Shown piece after piece: positions 7,712-15,602 of a DNA stretch of 32,302 nucleotides. Each line of letters starts with the position of its first letter. Positions within the stretch are counted from its first letter, which is position 1. The DNA is taken from NCBI GenBank assembly GCA_036170535.1, contig JAVHPJ010000184.1:1-32302 (forward strand), given 5' to 3'. The position numbers were made by a program, and so were the translations under genes. A model generated the notes under the pieces. That model did no database searches. It saw only the letters and a program-made list of their open reading frames with translations, and had not been told where the DNA came from. Source of the DNA: SSF53 sp036170535 (GTDB taxonomy: Bacteria > Spirochaetota > Leptospiria > Leptospirales > Leptonemataceae).

Positions 7712-8512
7712 TCAAGAAGCTGCGGCGGCGGGCNNNNNNNNNNGGCGCGTCCCGCTGTAGACGGGACGCGCCTCGCCCCGGACCATCTTTATGATCCCGA
7801 GCCAGGCCAGAACGCGAATCGCCTGATAGGCCGGATCGATTTCGAACCAGCGCGCCGCAAAATTGGGGCTTGTCGCCCGGCCGTGGTGATCGTTCTGAAA
7901 CAGCTCGCCGAGGGTCAGAAAGTCCAGCGGCAGGGTGTTGCGCGACTCGTCCTTCGTTTTGTGAAAGTTGACGTAGCCGTACATGTGACCGCCCCAGTTT
8001 ACGATGGCGCCATGAATGGGCCCCATCAGCCAATGCGCCGGCAGCAAAAGATACCAGCCCCACTGACCTTCGGGAACAAACGCAATGTAAAAGAAGGCGT
8101 AAAGCGATCCGGCGGCGATGCGGAAGATCCAGGACTTGCCCAGATTGTCGACCAGGGGCCATGACGGCGCTCCGGCCGAAAACTCGCGCTTCGGTTCTAC
8201 ACGACCATACGCGTAATCGTCGTAACTATGCTTGGTTTTCCACATCATATCGAAGAAATTCTTCGCGTGGTGGGGGCTGTGCGGGTCCTGGTCCGTGTCG
8301 CTGTAGGCGTGGTGCATGCGATGCAGGATGGCATACCCGCGCGGATTCAAGAACGACGGCCCCTGGGCGACGATCGTAAACAGATGCCAGAAACGCTCCC
8401 AACCTTTGCTCATGGTGAACATCTGGTGGGACGCGTAACGATGGAGAAAAAACGTCTGGGCGAAAGCCGAGAGGACCCAATGCCCGAAAAAGAAGCTCAG
8501 TATTAGAATCAT
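7712..8512 (-). CDS. Fatty-acid (acyl-CoA delta-9 type) desaturase, interrupted by an assembly gap near its C-terminus
   Basis: A membrane-bound di-iron desaturase that inserts a double bond into an acyl chain. The histidine boxes are present: HRYASH (24-29), HRMHH (64-68) and NDHHG (208-211), plus His176 in NWGGHMYG. Hydrophobic stretches near 1-23, 130-147 and 152-172 suit an integral membrane enzyme. An ideal AGGAGG site (plus-strand positions 8518-8523) sits five bases before the ATG. Ten Ns at 7734-7743 fall in the final codons, so the last 10 or so residues, the stop and the true length are unreliable; all catalytic motifs are before the gap. The promoter with paired palindromes lies about 60-120 bases upstream. 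The gene is probably co-transcribed with tetR. Confidence 0.9.
   Translation of the reverse strand: MILILSFFFGHWVLSAFAQTFFLHRYASHQMFTMSKGWERFWHLFTIVAQGPSFLNPRGYAILHRMHHAYSDTDQDPHSPHHAKNFFDMMWKTKHSYDDYAYGRVEPKREFSAGAPSWPLVDNLGKSWIFRIAAGSLYAFFYIAFVPEGQWGWYLLLPAHWLMGPIHGAIVNWGGHMYGYVNFHKTKDESRNTLPLDFLTLGELFQNDHHGRATSPNFAARWFEIDPAYQAIRVLAWLGIIKMVRGEARPVYSGTRXXXXPAAAAS
7734..7743. other. Assembly gap (10 Ns)
   Basis: Ten consecutive N characters mark a scaffold join of unknown true length. They fall at the 3' end of the desaturase gene, directly beside a perfect hairpin at 7744-7772. Confidence 0.99.
7744..7772. repeat. Perfect 11-bp inverted repeat abutting the assembly gap
   Basis: GGCGCGTCCCG (7744-7754) is exactly complementary to CGGGACGCGCC (7762-7772) around a 7-base loop. 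In the current reading it codes for the desaturase tail ARPVYSGTR. So stable a GC hairpin could itself have broken the assembly, or the arm next to the Ns could be a fold-back artefact. Confidence 0.8.
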
Positions 8513-8570
8513 AAACGCCTCCTGATAGTATGGCGACGGATCGCCCGACTTACAGCGCGACCCGTACCCG

Positions 8571-8595
8571 GATCATATCTAACGCTGTTCGATAT
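8571..8595. promoter_or_regulatory. Promoter-proximal copy of a 25-bp repeat containing a TetR-type palindrome
   Basis: The 25-bp block differs from the second copy at 8603-8627 by one base. Positions 8575-8595 form the imperfect palindrome ATATC-N-AAC-N3-GTT-N-GATAT, of the size and symmetry expected for a TetR dimer site. Read on the minus strand, TATGAT (8577 to 8572) is also a possible second -10 element, but no good -35 element lies 17 bases before it. Confidence 0.7.
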
Positions 8596-8602
8596 CTGAG
8601 GC

Positions 8603-8632
8603 GATCATATCTAACGCTGTTTGATATGTCCA
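8603..8632 (-). promoter_or_regulatory. Sigma-70-like promoter of the desaturase with an embedded operator palindrome
   Basis: On the minus strand TGGACA (8632 to 8627) and TATGAT (8609 to 8604) are separated by exactly 17 bases, a near-consensus -35/-10 pair. The spacer is almost wholly filled by the second palindrome (8607-8627: ATATC-N-AAC-N3-GTT-N-GATAT). A bound TetR dimer would block RNA polymerase directly. The two palindromes are 32 bp apart centre to centre, about three helical turns, so two dimers could bind the same DNA face. Confidence 0.75.
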
Positions 8633-8686
8633 GCCCAAAAATGCTGCGATGCACAAAAAAAATTCAAGCCGCTGGGCCGGGCGATT

Positions 8687-11092
8687 TCAGAAGCTGGGGC
8701 CTTCCGGGGTCATGGCGGCGTAATATTCGACCAGGGCTGGCGTGCGGGATTCGATAAAGCCCTCGCGGCGAATCGCCATTCCGCGGCTTTCGAGGGCGGC
8801 GAGGCCCCGTTTGATTATGGCCGCCGCGGACCGCTCCAGATAATTCCCGGGATGCGCGGCGATGAAGTCGTGAATCCGCTCCTCCAGACCCGCCAGGGGC
8901 AGCTGATGTTCATTTTCACACAGGAGTCGGGCGAGCAGTTGATTGGGCAGCACCCGCAGGCCTTTACGCCAGGCGGAATCGATCTCGCCGGCGAGCGCCG
9001 CGCCGGGCTCCTCGCGGTGAACAAAGCGCGACACGCGAATCGGTTCGCAAACGTCCAGATAGCAGCGGGTGCGTTTGCTGATAAAGTCGCCAAATTCGGA
9101 ATGGTCCTTTATGCCGGCGAACTCTTCGTCTTCGGGCGTGTTTTCGTACGAGAGCGCGAGCGGGACGATCAGGATCTCGCTGCCCGAGCTCTGGTAGGCT
9201 TCGAGCGCGGTCGTCAGAAGGCCGGTTTTGATGGGCCGCACTCCGCCCGTGCGGCTGCGCGTGCCTTCCGGATAAACGAGCGAAGGAATTCCCGCTTCGA
9301 GCATCATCGCTGAGTACCGCGTCAGACACTCGAGATACAGCAAGTTGCGCGTGCGTTCGCGGTCGACGGCATAAGCTCCGAGCGTCTTGAGCAGCTTTTG
9401 CATGAACGGCCCGGTCATCAGATTGATGCCCGCAGCGTAGCGCGGCGAAGGCAGATTCTCCCAGGCGAGGCCGAATGCGATTTCGACCGAATCCAGATGG
9501 GACCGGTGAGTGGGCGCGTAGAGAATATTGTAACGCTTCGCCAGGCGTTGCAGTTCCTGAACCTGTCCGCCGACATAGGGCATCGCCGCGCCGGGGCGCA
9601 ACCCTCCGGCGATGAAGCGCAGAGGCGCCATCGCACGAATTAATGCTCCGCGCATGGAGGGACTGAAATTGTCGGCGATCTCGTCGGTGTAATATTCAAT
9701 CAGGTCCTCGATGCCGGCGCGCGCCTGATCGGGACGCGCGGTTTCCAGGCGCTTCCACAGTTCAATTTCACGCGGCAACTCTTCCATTTCGCGCAAGTTG
9801 CGTTTATCACGGGCGGCGACCAGGCGTCGCTGGAGACTCTTCAGGATCGTGTCGGACTGCCGCTTGACGCGTTCCTGCATGCCGCGTGCGCTCGAAATGT
9901 GGCGATAAATACGCTGCTCGAGCAAGCGCTTGAAGTCGTGACCCGCAACGAATCCAAGATCCGTCTGCCGTTCCGCGGCCAGCTCGCCTTCGGGACCGAC
10001 CAACGCGCCCTCGACGAAGAACGCGGCCAGCGCCTCAGGACGTTTACGGCGGGCCAGTATGTCAAAGATCAGCGTGTAGAGCGGAACTTCTATGCCGCGT
10101 TCCGCAGCGATTTCCAACAGGGGTTCCAGAATAAATGCGCCTTCCACCAGATCGCGATTGGCCAGCGCTTCCTTTTCGATCATTGCGGTGGGTCGCATAA
10201 AGATTTCAACGCGTTCCAGCCAGCCCGGTTCGGCCGGGCTGGACAGCAGCTTGCGAACAAACTGCATGCCAAAAGATCGATTGCGGCTGTTTGGACTGAC
10301 CGACGTGGCGAGCAGATCCGCGAGTCCCGCAGCGCCTGCCAGGGTTTCCTCGCGCGCGCCCAGAGCCGCGGCGACTGATCGCAGTTCGCCGTAGCCGCGA
10401 GCGATCAGGGCGCCGATGAAATTCGCGCTGCAGCCGGGCAACAGTTCCGCCATGCCGCAGGCGATCGCGATGGGATTTTTCAGAGCGCCGCCCAACTCCA
10501 CGCCGAGCGCGTCGTCGGTTACGCTGGCCTGGATGTTGTCGCCCGCCAGCAAGGACTTGAGATCCGCGCCAGCCTCCGGGTCGGGGCAGCCGATCTCAAA
10601 AAAACTATATTGCCTGGAAAATATCTCGGCCAGTAAGCTGGGGCCGCTCACGGCCGCGACGGCGCAATCGGCAAAGCCGCGCTCCTGAGCCTGGGCAGTC
10701 AGAAACTGCGTATACGTATAGACCGATCGGCGCCGGCGCGTGGTACGCGCAAGTAGTCCTTTCGTCATAATCGCCAGACGATGACGCCGCTCCGGAGTGA
10801 GGCGCTCGAAAATGCGTTCGGCAATATCCTCAAATTGACGGGAGGGCGTGACAAAAAAAACTGTCCAGGAATCGCCTGCCAGAACGTCGAGATCATGCAT
10901 GATTTCGACGTTTTCGTGGAGTCGATACGGCGCGCCGCGGACGCGCCCGGTGCGTGAAGCGTCGAGTTCGTCCGCCTGTCTCGGGTCGGGCAACCAGAGT
11001 TGCACCGTTTCAGCGCGCGCTGCAATAACGCTGGATACGATTAAGCCAAATGGGCCGCCGCCAAGTACAACGATTCTTCGACCTGATTCCAT
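8687..11092 (-). CDS. Fused glycerol-3-phosphate dehydrogenase (GpsA-like) and glycerol-3-phosphate acyltransferase (PlsB-like)
   Basis: An 801-residue two-domain protein. Residues about 5-345 match GpsA: nucleotide-binding GGGPFG at 11-16, SGPS near 149-152, ALKNPIAIACG with the catalytic Lys near 205, and SPNSRNRSFG at 266-275. A charged helical linker covers about 380-500. The C-terminal part is a PlsB/PlsC-superfamily acyltransferase: HRSHLD at 529-534 (HX4D catalytic pair), VDRER at 576-580, PEGTRSR at 608-614 and IVPLALSYE at 642-650. Together they should reduce dihydroxyacetone phosphate to glycerol-3-phosphate and acylate it, the first two steps of phospholipid synthesis, at the inner membrane. 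All motifs look intact. The start may be ATG 11092 or the adjacent GTG at 11095; AGGTGA is suitably placed for either. The desaturase lies downstream on the same strand but has its own promoter. Confidence 0.9.
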   Translation of the reverse strand: MESGRRIVVLGGGPFGLIVSSVIAARAETVQLWLPDPRQADELDASRTGRVRGAPYRLHENVEIMHDLDVLAGDSWTVFFVTPSRQFEDIAERIFERLTPERRHRLAIMTKGLLARTTRRRRSVYTYTQFLTAQAQERGFADCAVAAVSGPSLLAEIFSRQYSFFEIGCPDPEAGADLKSLLAGDNIQASVTDDALGVELGGALKNPIAIACGMAELLPGCSANFIGALIARGYGELRSVAAALGAREETLAGAAGLADLLATSVSPNSRNRSFGMQFVRKLLSSPAEPGWLERVEIFMRPTAMIEKEALANRDLVEGAFILEPLLEIAAERGIEVPLYTLIFDILARRKRPEALAAFFVEGALVGPEGELAAERQTDLGFVAGHDFKRLLEQRIYRHISSARGMQERVKRQSDTILKSLQRRLVAARDKRNLREMEELPREIELWKRLETARPDQARAGIEDLIEYYTDEIADNFSPSMRGALIRAMAPLRFIAGGLRPGAAMPYVGGQVQELQRLAKRYNILYAPTHRSHLDSVEIAFGLAWENLPSPRYAAGINLMTGPFMQKLLKTLGAYAVDRERTRNLLYLECLTRYSAMMLEAGIPSLVYPEGTRSRTGGVRPIKTGLLTTALEAYQSSGSEILIVPLALSYENTPEDEEFAGIKDHSEFGDFISKRTRCYLDVCEPIRVSRFVHREEPGAALAGEIDSAWRKGLRVLPNQLLARLLCENEHQLPLAGLEERIHDFIAAHPGNYLERSAAAIIKRGLAALESRGMAIRREGFIESRTPALVEYYAAMTPEGPSF

Positions 11093-11204
11093 CACGTGAA
11101 ATCACCTGCCTTATGGATTTTGCTTGCGTGGGATCGCGAGCGACTCGAATTGTTTGCGCGCACGCGACCGTTGCGCGGCGGCCTTGCGGGCCCAGGAAGC
11201 GACC

Positions 11205-13040
11205 ATGAACTCATTGTTGCCCGGTTTCGTGGCGGAAAAATTCCAGGCGGGCGTTGAATCCTGCGAAACGCCGGCGAGTCTGCTCTGCATACGGACCAGC
11301 GGGCTCGAACGGGCGGTCGATCGCCTGGCGCATGAAGGTCGTGAAGGCGCGGATGCGTTAAGCATATTTCTGAATCGTCTGTTTGCTGAAATTTTTGACG
11401 CGGTACAGGCCGGCGGGGGATTTGTTGCTGAGGTTTCCAATCAAGATCTGCTCGCGGTTTTTCCCGATCAAGCCCCCGCCAGCCTGACCGAAACTGCGGC
11501 GGATATCCAGCGAATTTTTCAAGAACACGGAATCGCGCGCACGCGCTTTGGCGATTTCTTCCTGCAGCCGCACTGCGGCGCGGCGTACGGCGTTGCAAAC
11601 TTGCGGATTACACGGGGAAAACCTGCGTTTTACGCAATGCGCGGCGCATGCATCGACGCGGCGCGCATTGCTGCGCAACTTGCCGGCGCGCACGAGGTCG
11701 TATTGCATGCCGGAGCGCGCGCTCGGCTGGGCGACTCCGCACCGTCTCTTGAAGAAGTGCGGGAGGGATATTTTCGAATTCGAGATTTTGCGAGCGCTCC
11801 GCGCAGTCGCGTGCGGGCGGCCCTGGAATTCATACATCTGAACGAAGTCGCGCCCGGGTTCGAAGCGAGTCAGCCGGAGTTCTTTTCGGACAGCTGGCTT
11901 GAGGCGCCCCTGGCGCTGGCCAATGTCGAAGGCGTCGCGGTCGCTCTGGCCATCGACGCGCCGACGCCCGGCGAACTGATCGAACTCCAGGCGGCCGCTC
12001 TGCGCGCGGGGGGCGCTCCGCTGCAGCTGCGTTTCGCGGGCGCAATCGCAGAGTGGTTGCTTATCTTCGGATGGCCTGGGGCGAGCGCCTCCGCGCCGTC
12101 CGCGGCCGACGAATTCTTGCGTGAAGCGCAATCCATGTTTCCGGACCGCCTGCGCGCCGCGGCGGAATTCGGTCAAATGCTCTGCGGCTGGATTGGCGGC
12201 GTGCGCCGCGCGACGGCCTGCGCGCTGGGAGAAGCGGTGCAGGTGGCCGAGCGTCTGCGCGAACGTGCGCGACCAGGGAAAGCGGAGCAGGGCTTCCATG
12301 CCGCGGCTTTTCTGCCTCCGCGGACGCCAGGTCTCGCCGAGTTGGAGGCGGAAGCCGAAGAGCTGTTATTGCGCGGCGCTTATGAAGAGATGGCGCGTAC
12401 GACCGCAGTCGCACTGAGCCTGACGACTGACGATTCCATGGCGGAGGCCCGGCTTCAGTTTCTGGCGGGCGCCGCGCACTATCAGCGCCGCGACTACGAG
12501 CGCAGTCTGGCAAGTTTTGAGGCGGCGTACGCGCGATTTCGCGCCGCCGGCGCCCTCAGCGACTCCGCGCGCATACTCGCCTATCTGAGTTGTTTGTTTG
12601 CGCGCAGACGCCAGCCCGCGCGCGCGCTCCGGGCGGCGCTCCTGGACATTCGCGCACATGCGGAACTGGGCGCAGACCCCGAACGCGGGCGTAGCCGACT
12701 GGGCGCAGCCCTGGCGCTAACGTATCGCAAGGCCTTTGGCGAGAACGCTTCGGCGGCGCTGACGCGACTGACGCGCGCCACCGGGCTTGAGCCGGAACCT
12801 GAGGCGTACTTTCAAGCCGCCATCGCCAGCGCACAGGACGCAGACTATGCCTTAACGTTGGTCCCCGCCTTGCGCGAATACGGCATGCATCTGATTAACG
12901 CCAGCGAGCGCACGCCCGCTTTGAAGGAGCGCGGGCTGCACCTCTTGCGCGAGGCCGCCGAAGCCGCCCGCGCCGCCGGCATGGAAGGTCAATACGCGCG
13001 TTTAAGCGAATTTCTCCGAGAACGCGGCACCTTTCTGTGA
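11205..13040 (+). CDS. Protein with two degenerate class III cyclase domains and a helical-repeat tail
   Basis: A 611-residue protein. Residues about 20-200 resemble a class III adenylate/guanylate cyclase domain (SLLCIRTSGLERA in place of the FxDxxG strand; GGGFVAEVSNQDLLAVF in place of GGxxxKxxGDxxLAxF). Residues about 240-355 resemble a second one (RFAGAIAEWLLIFG; then CGWIGGVRRATACALGEAVQVAERL, like the GxIGxxxRxxxxxxGxxVNxAxRL end). The metal-binding Asp of the GD motif is missing in both domains, and the first also lacks the earlier Asp, so catalysis is unlikely. From about 375 to the end are TPR-like helical pairs. The order cyclase-cyclase-helical repeats recalls soluble adenylyl cyclase-type proteins, but with no NTPase domain between. 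An AGGAAG site precedes ATG 11205; a longer TTG start at 11124 is less likely. It is divergent from the lipid fusion gene. Confidence 0.75.
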   Translation: MNSLLPGFVAEKFQAGVESCETPASLLCIRTSGLERAVDRLAHEGREGADALSIFLNRLFAEIFDAVQAGGGFVAEVSNQDLLAVFPDQAPASLTETAADIQRIFQEHGIARTRFGDFFLQPHCGAAYGVANLRITRGKPAFYAMRGACIDAARIAAQLAGAHEVVLHAGARARLGDSAPSLEEVREGYFRIRDFASAPRSRVRAALEFIHLNEVAPGFEASQPEFFSDSWLEAPLALANVEGVAVALAIDAPTPGELIELQAAALRAGGAPLQLRFAGAIAEWLLIFGWPGASASAPSAADEFLREAQSMFPDRLRAAAEFGQMLCGWIGGVRRATACALGEAVQVAERLRERARPGKAEQGFHAAAFLPPRTPGLAELEAEAEELLLRGAYEEMARTTAVALSLTTDDSMAEARLQFLAGAAHYQRRDYERSLASFEAAYARFRAAGALSDSARILAYLSCLFARRRQPARALRAALLDIRAHAELGADPERGRSRLGAALALTYRKAFGENASAALTRLTRATGLEPEPEAYFQAAIASAQDADYALTLVPALREYGMHLINASERTPALKERGLHLLREAAEAARAAGMEGQYARLSEFLRERGTFL

Positions 13041-13056
13041 GCCGTTCCGGAGCCAT

Positions 13057-14472
13057 TCAAAAAACTCGGTTCAGCCCGTTCAGCGCCGCCACTCGGTAGG
13101 CTTCCGCCATGGTGGGATAATTGAAAGTGGTATTCACAAAATACCGAACGTTGTTCGCTCCGCCTGGCTGACTCATGATCGCCTGGCCGATGTGCACGAT
13201 TTCCGCAGCCTGATACCCGAAGCAGTGAATCCCGAGTATCTCCAGGGTCTCGCGATGAAACAAAAGCTTCAGCATGCCGACGGTGTACCCCGTGATCTGC
13301 GCGCGCGCCAGGCTGCGAAAAAACGCGTGGCCTACTTCGTAAGGCGTCTTCTCCGCAGTAAGATCGCGTTCCGTTCTTCCCAGGGAGCTGATTTCCGGGC
13401 TTGTATAGATGCCGGTGGGAACCTCTTTGAGCGGCACGGCTGCGCCAGGTTCACAGAGATGCGTGGCGGCGAAGCGCCCCTGATCATAAGCGGCGCTGGC
13501 CAGACTGGGATGCCCGACGATGTCGCCCACGGCGTAAATATGCGGCTGACTGGTGAGATAAGATTCATTTACAACAATGTTGCCGCGATGGTCCGTGCGC
13601 ACGCCAATTTCGTTCAGCCCGAGACCGTCCGAATTGCCCGCACGACCATTGGCCCACAGCAAGTAGTCGGTGCGAACCTTCTTGCCCGACTTGAGGTTCA
13701 AAATAACGCAGTCGTCGCGCGTTTCGACGCTTTCGTACTCCTCGTTGTGCCGGATCAATACGCCCTGTTCGCGCAGGTGATACGCCAGAGCGTCTATAAT
13801 CTCATCGTCGAGGAACGACAACAGTTTCTCGCGCATGTTGATCAGATTGACTTTCATGCCGAGACCGCGTAAAATTGAGGCGTACTCGCAGCCAATTACG
13901 CCGGCGCCGTAAATTGTAATCGATTGCGGAGTATCCTGCATTTGCAGCAGGGTGTCGCTATCGCGAACGCGCGGATGCTGAAAGTCGATATTGGGCGGCC
14001 GGTACGGCCGCGAACCGGCCGCGATGAAATAGTGTTGCGCGCGGAACAAACGCTCGCCATTGGCGTCGGCGACGGCGATAGTATTTGCATCCACAAACCT
14101 GGCGCGGCCGTGAATCAGGTCAGTTTTGTTACGCTCATAAAAATCATGACGCACGCGCGCCTGCGAGCGCACCACGTTTGCCGTGCTTTCCAGCAGGTCT
14201 GGCAGGCCGAACCGAAAATTCTCAAGAGCGTTGCGAAACAGCGGGTTGCGTTTCACATCGACGAGGTCCTGCATGGCCTGGCGCAGCGCCTTGCTGGGAA
14301 TGGTGCCCAGGTGCGTGCAGGCGCCGCCCACAGAGCGATACGACTCAACCAGAGCAGTCCGCCGTCCGCTTTTGGCGCACTTCATAGCCGCGCCTTCGCC
14401 GGCCGGACCGCTGCCTATCACGATCACGTCATATTCCGGAATACGTTCTTCTGGGCTCATACTTCCAGGCAT
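13057..14472 (-). CDS. sthA: Soluble pyridine nucleotide transhydrogenase SthA
   Basis: A 471-residue FAD flavoprotein of the dihydrolipoamide-dehydrogenase superfamily that moves hydride between NADPH and NAD+ in the cytoplasm. The FAD-binding GSGPAGEGAA is at 20-29. The redox-site segment is GGACTHLGTIPSK (49-61): the first Cys (C52) is kept but the second is Thr57, the hallmark that separates SthA from disulfide reductases. A second nucleotide site (IYGAGVIGCEYA) is near 184-195, and the C-terminal dimerisation domain is complete. The length matches the family. The ATG at 14472 is used; an in-frame ATG at 14460 is an alternative. The neighbour at 13040 converges on it with a 16-base gap and no clear terminator. 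Confidence 0.95.
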   Translation of the reverse strand: MPGSMSPEERIPEYDVIVIGSGPAGEGAAMKCAKSGRRTALVESYRSVGGACTHLGTIPSKALRQAMQDLVDVKRNPLFRNALENFRFGLPDLLESTANVVRSQARVRHDFYERNKTDLIHGRARFVDANTIAVADANGERLFRAQHYFIAAGSRPYRPPNIDFQHPRVRDSDTLLQMQDTPQSITIYGAGVIGCEYASILRGLGMKVNLINMREKLLSFLDDEIIDALAYHLREQGVLIRHNEEYESVETRDDCVILNLKSGKKVRTDYLLWANGRAGNSDGLGLNEIGVRTDHRGNIVVNESYLTSQPHIYAVGDIVGHPSLASAAYDQGRFAATHLCEPGAAVPLKEVPTGIYTSPEISSLGRTERDLTAEKTPYEVGHAFFRSLARAQITGYTVGMLKLLFHRETLEILGIHCFGYQAAEIVHIGQAIMSQPGGANNVRYFVNTTFNYPTMAEAYRVAALNGLNRVF

Positions 14473-14650
14473 TGCGGCTATTCTGGATCGGCAGTGCGAA
14501 CATTTTTCACGCAGCCGCGTCTACAGGGATGGGCGGGTTAACTAAAACGTGTCATATTTCGGCTCAAAAACCAGGTCCTCCGGCTTATCTTCTTAACATT
14601 TTATTGAATTTATTTGACACAAGTTGCACAACCGATCTTCGCCTCTTAAG
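14473..14650. promoter_or_regulatory. Divergent AT-rich intergenic region
   Basis: This 178-base spacer separates the divergent sthA and the small gene at 14651. It has an AT-rich patch (about 14585-14615) and a consensus -35-like TTGACA at 14614-14619, but no matching -10 element 16-18 bases downstream. It is probably the promoter region for both genes, without a site I can define firmly. Confidence 0.35.
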
Positions 14651-14947
14651 ATGAAAGGCGTCGCGCTGCTGCAGACCTTGTCCGGCAACCGAACCTGGTC
14701 AATTCCGCCGGAACGCTGGGAGCATGTGCTGCTCTCCTATTTTTCGGAAACGGCGGAAGTGATACTGGTCGCCGCGGACGATCCCGAGCGGGAACTGCTC
14801 ACGCTGGAACATGCTGTCGTTGACTTGCTGATCGACGACAACGCACGACAACTGATAGAGGTACGCGGTTTTCGGGCGGAGCCGGGGGCGTCCGGGCGCT
14901 ACTCCGCCTGTCGCATCACATTCTTCTTTGAGTCGGCGACGTCCTGA
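14651..14947 (+). CDS. Small hypothetical protein
   Basis: A 98-residue soluble protein with no signal peptide or membrane segment, which I do not recognise. It is acidic in the middle (AADDPERELLTLEHAVVDLLIDDNAR) and ends in alternating hydrophobic residues (CRITFFFES) suggestive of a beta strand. An ATG at 14651 follows an AT-rich upstream region; the ribosome site is poor. Its TGA (14945-14947) is immediately followed by the stop of the convergent response regulator, the two forming TGATCA. The proximity hints at no function beyond convergence. A longer TTG start at 14624 cannot be excluded. Confidence 0.5.
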   Translation: MKGVALLQTLSGNRTWSIPPERWEHVLLSYFSETAEVILVAADDPERELLTLEHAVVDLLIDDNARQLIEVRGFRAEPGASGRYSACRITFFFESATS

Positions 14948-15601
14948 TCAGGCGCGACCCGGTTCGTCCGCCGTATGTCCTCCGGCCAGGGCGTAGCGCA
15001 CGAGCGCAGTGCGCCGTGATATGCGCAGCTTTCGCTTAATATGCTCAATGTGCTTATTTACGGTCGTGTAGCTGATGCCCAGCTCGTCGGCGATCATTTT
15101 GCTGGAAAGTCCGCGAGCGACCGAAAGCAGTATCTCCGTCTCCCGCGCCGAAAGCGGGGGCGCGTCACGGCTCTCCGGGTCGAGCAGGGCCGGGCGCGGA
15201 CTGCGTGAAAAGCCCGTGGAGACGGCGGCGGCGCCGGCCTGCACCCGGCGTACGGCGTCCAACAGCACGGACTCGTCTTCGTCCTCCGTGAGATATCCGT
15301 CTGCGCCCAGCCCAAGAGCGTGCGCGACGGCGGCCGGGCCTCGTTCGGCGGTGAAGATTAAGGTGCGCAGCCAGGGCGCCGCGCGCTTCAGACGCGGAAG
15401 CCCTTCCAGATTTTCCATTCCCGGGGAGCGTGCGTCGAGAATTGCGAGGTCCACGGGCAGGCCAGGCAAGACGCCGAGCAAGTCGGCCACGCCGCCCGCT
15501 TCGCCGACGACGCGCAGGTCGTCCGCTTCAATCAGCAAGGATCGCAGGCCCCGCCGAACAATCGGTCGGCAATCCACAAGAAAAATACGCAGGAGATCCA
15601 T
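14948..15601 (-). CDS. NarL/FixJ-type response regulator with a degenerate receiver domain
   Basis: A 217-residue regulator. The receiver domain (about 1-125) keeps the phosphoacceptor Asp56 (LAILDARSPGM) and the switch Thr84. Two key features differ: the usual acidic pair is D10-C11, and the invariant Lys before the last helix is replaced by Glu106 (GYLTEDED). Normal Mg2+-dependent phosphorylation may therefore be weak or absent. The LuxR-type helix-turn-helix is intact at about 150-205 (LSARETEILLSVARG, then MIADELGISYTTVNKHIEHI). No histidine kinase gene lies beside it, so it is an orphan in this window. A promoter and a hairpin just before the start codon are listed separately. Confidence 0.9.
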   Translation of the reverse strand: MDLLRIFLVDCRPIVRRGLRSLLIEADDLRVVGEAGGVADLLGVLPGLPVDLAILDARSPGMENLEGLPRLKRAAPWLRTLIFTAERGPAAVAHALGLGADGYLTEDEDESVLLDAVRRVQAGAAAVSTGFSRSPRPALLDPESRDAPPLSARETEILLSVARGLSSKMIADELGISYTTVNKHIEHIKRKLRISRRTALVRYALAGGHTADEPGRA

Positions 15602-15602
15602 A

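Noticed and set aside
8687..11092. Possibility that the GpsA-PlsB fusion is a frameshift artefact joining two genes
   Set aside because: The frame is continuous through a long charged linker with no internal stop, and both domains keep the expected spacing and motifs.
14614..14619. Consensus TTGACA as a complete promoter for the small gene at 14651
   Set aside because: The hexamer 16-18 bases downstream is GC-rich and unlike a -10 element, so only a general promoter region is reported.
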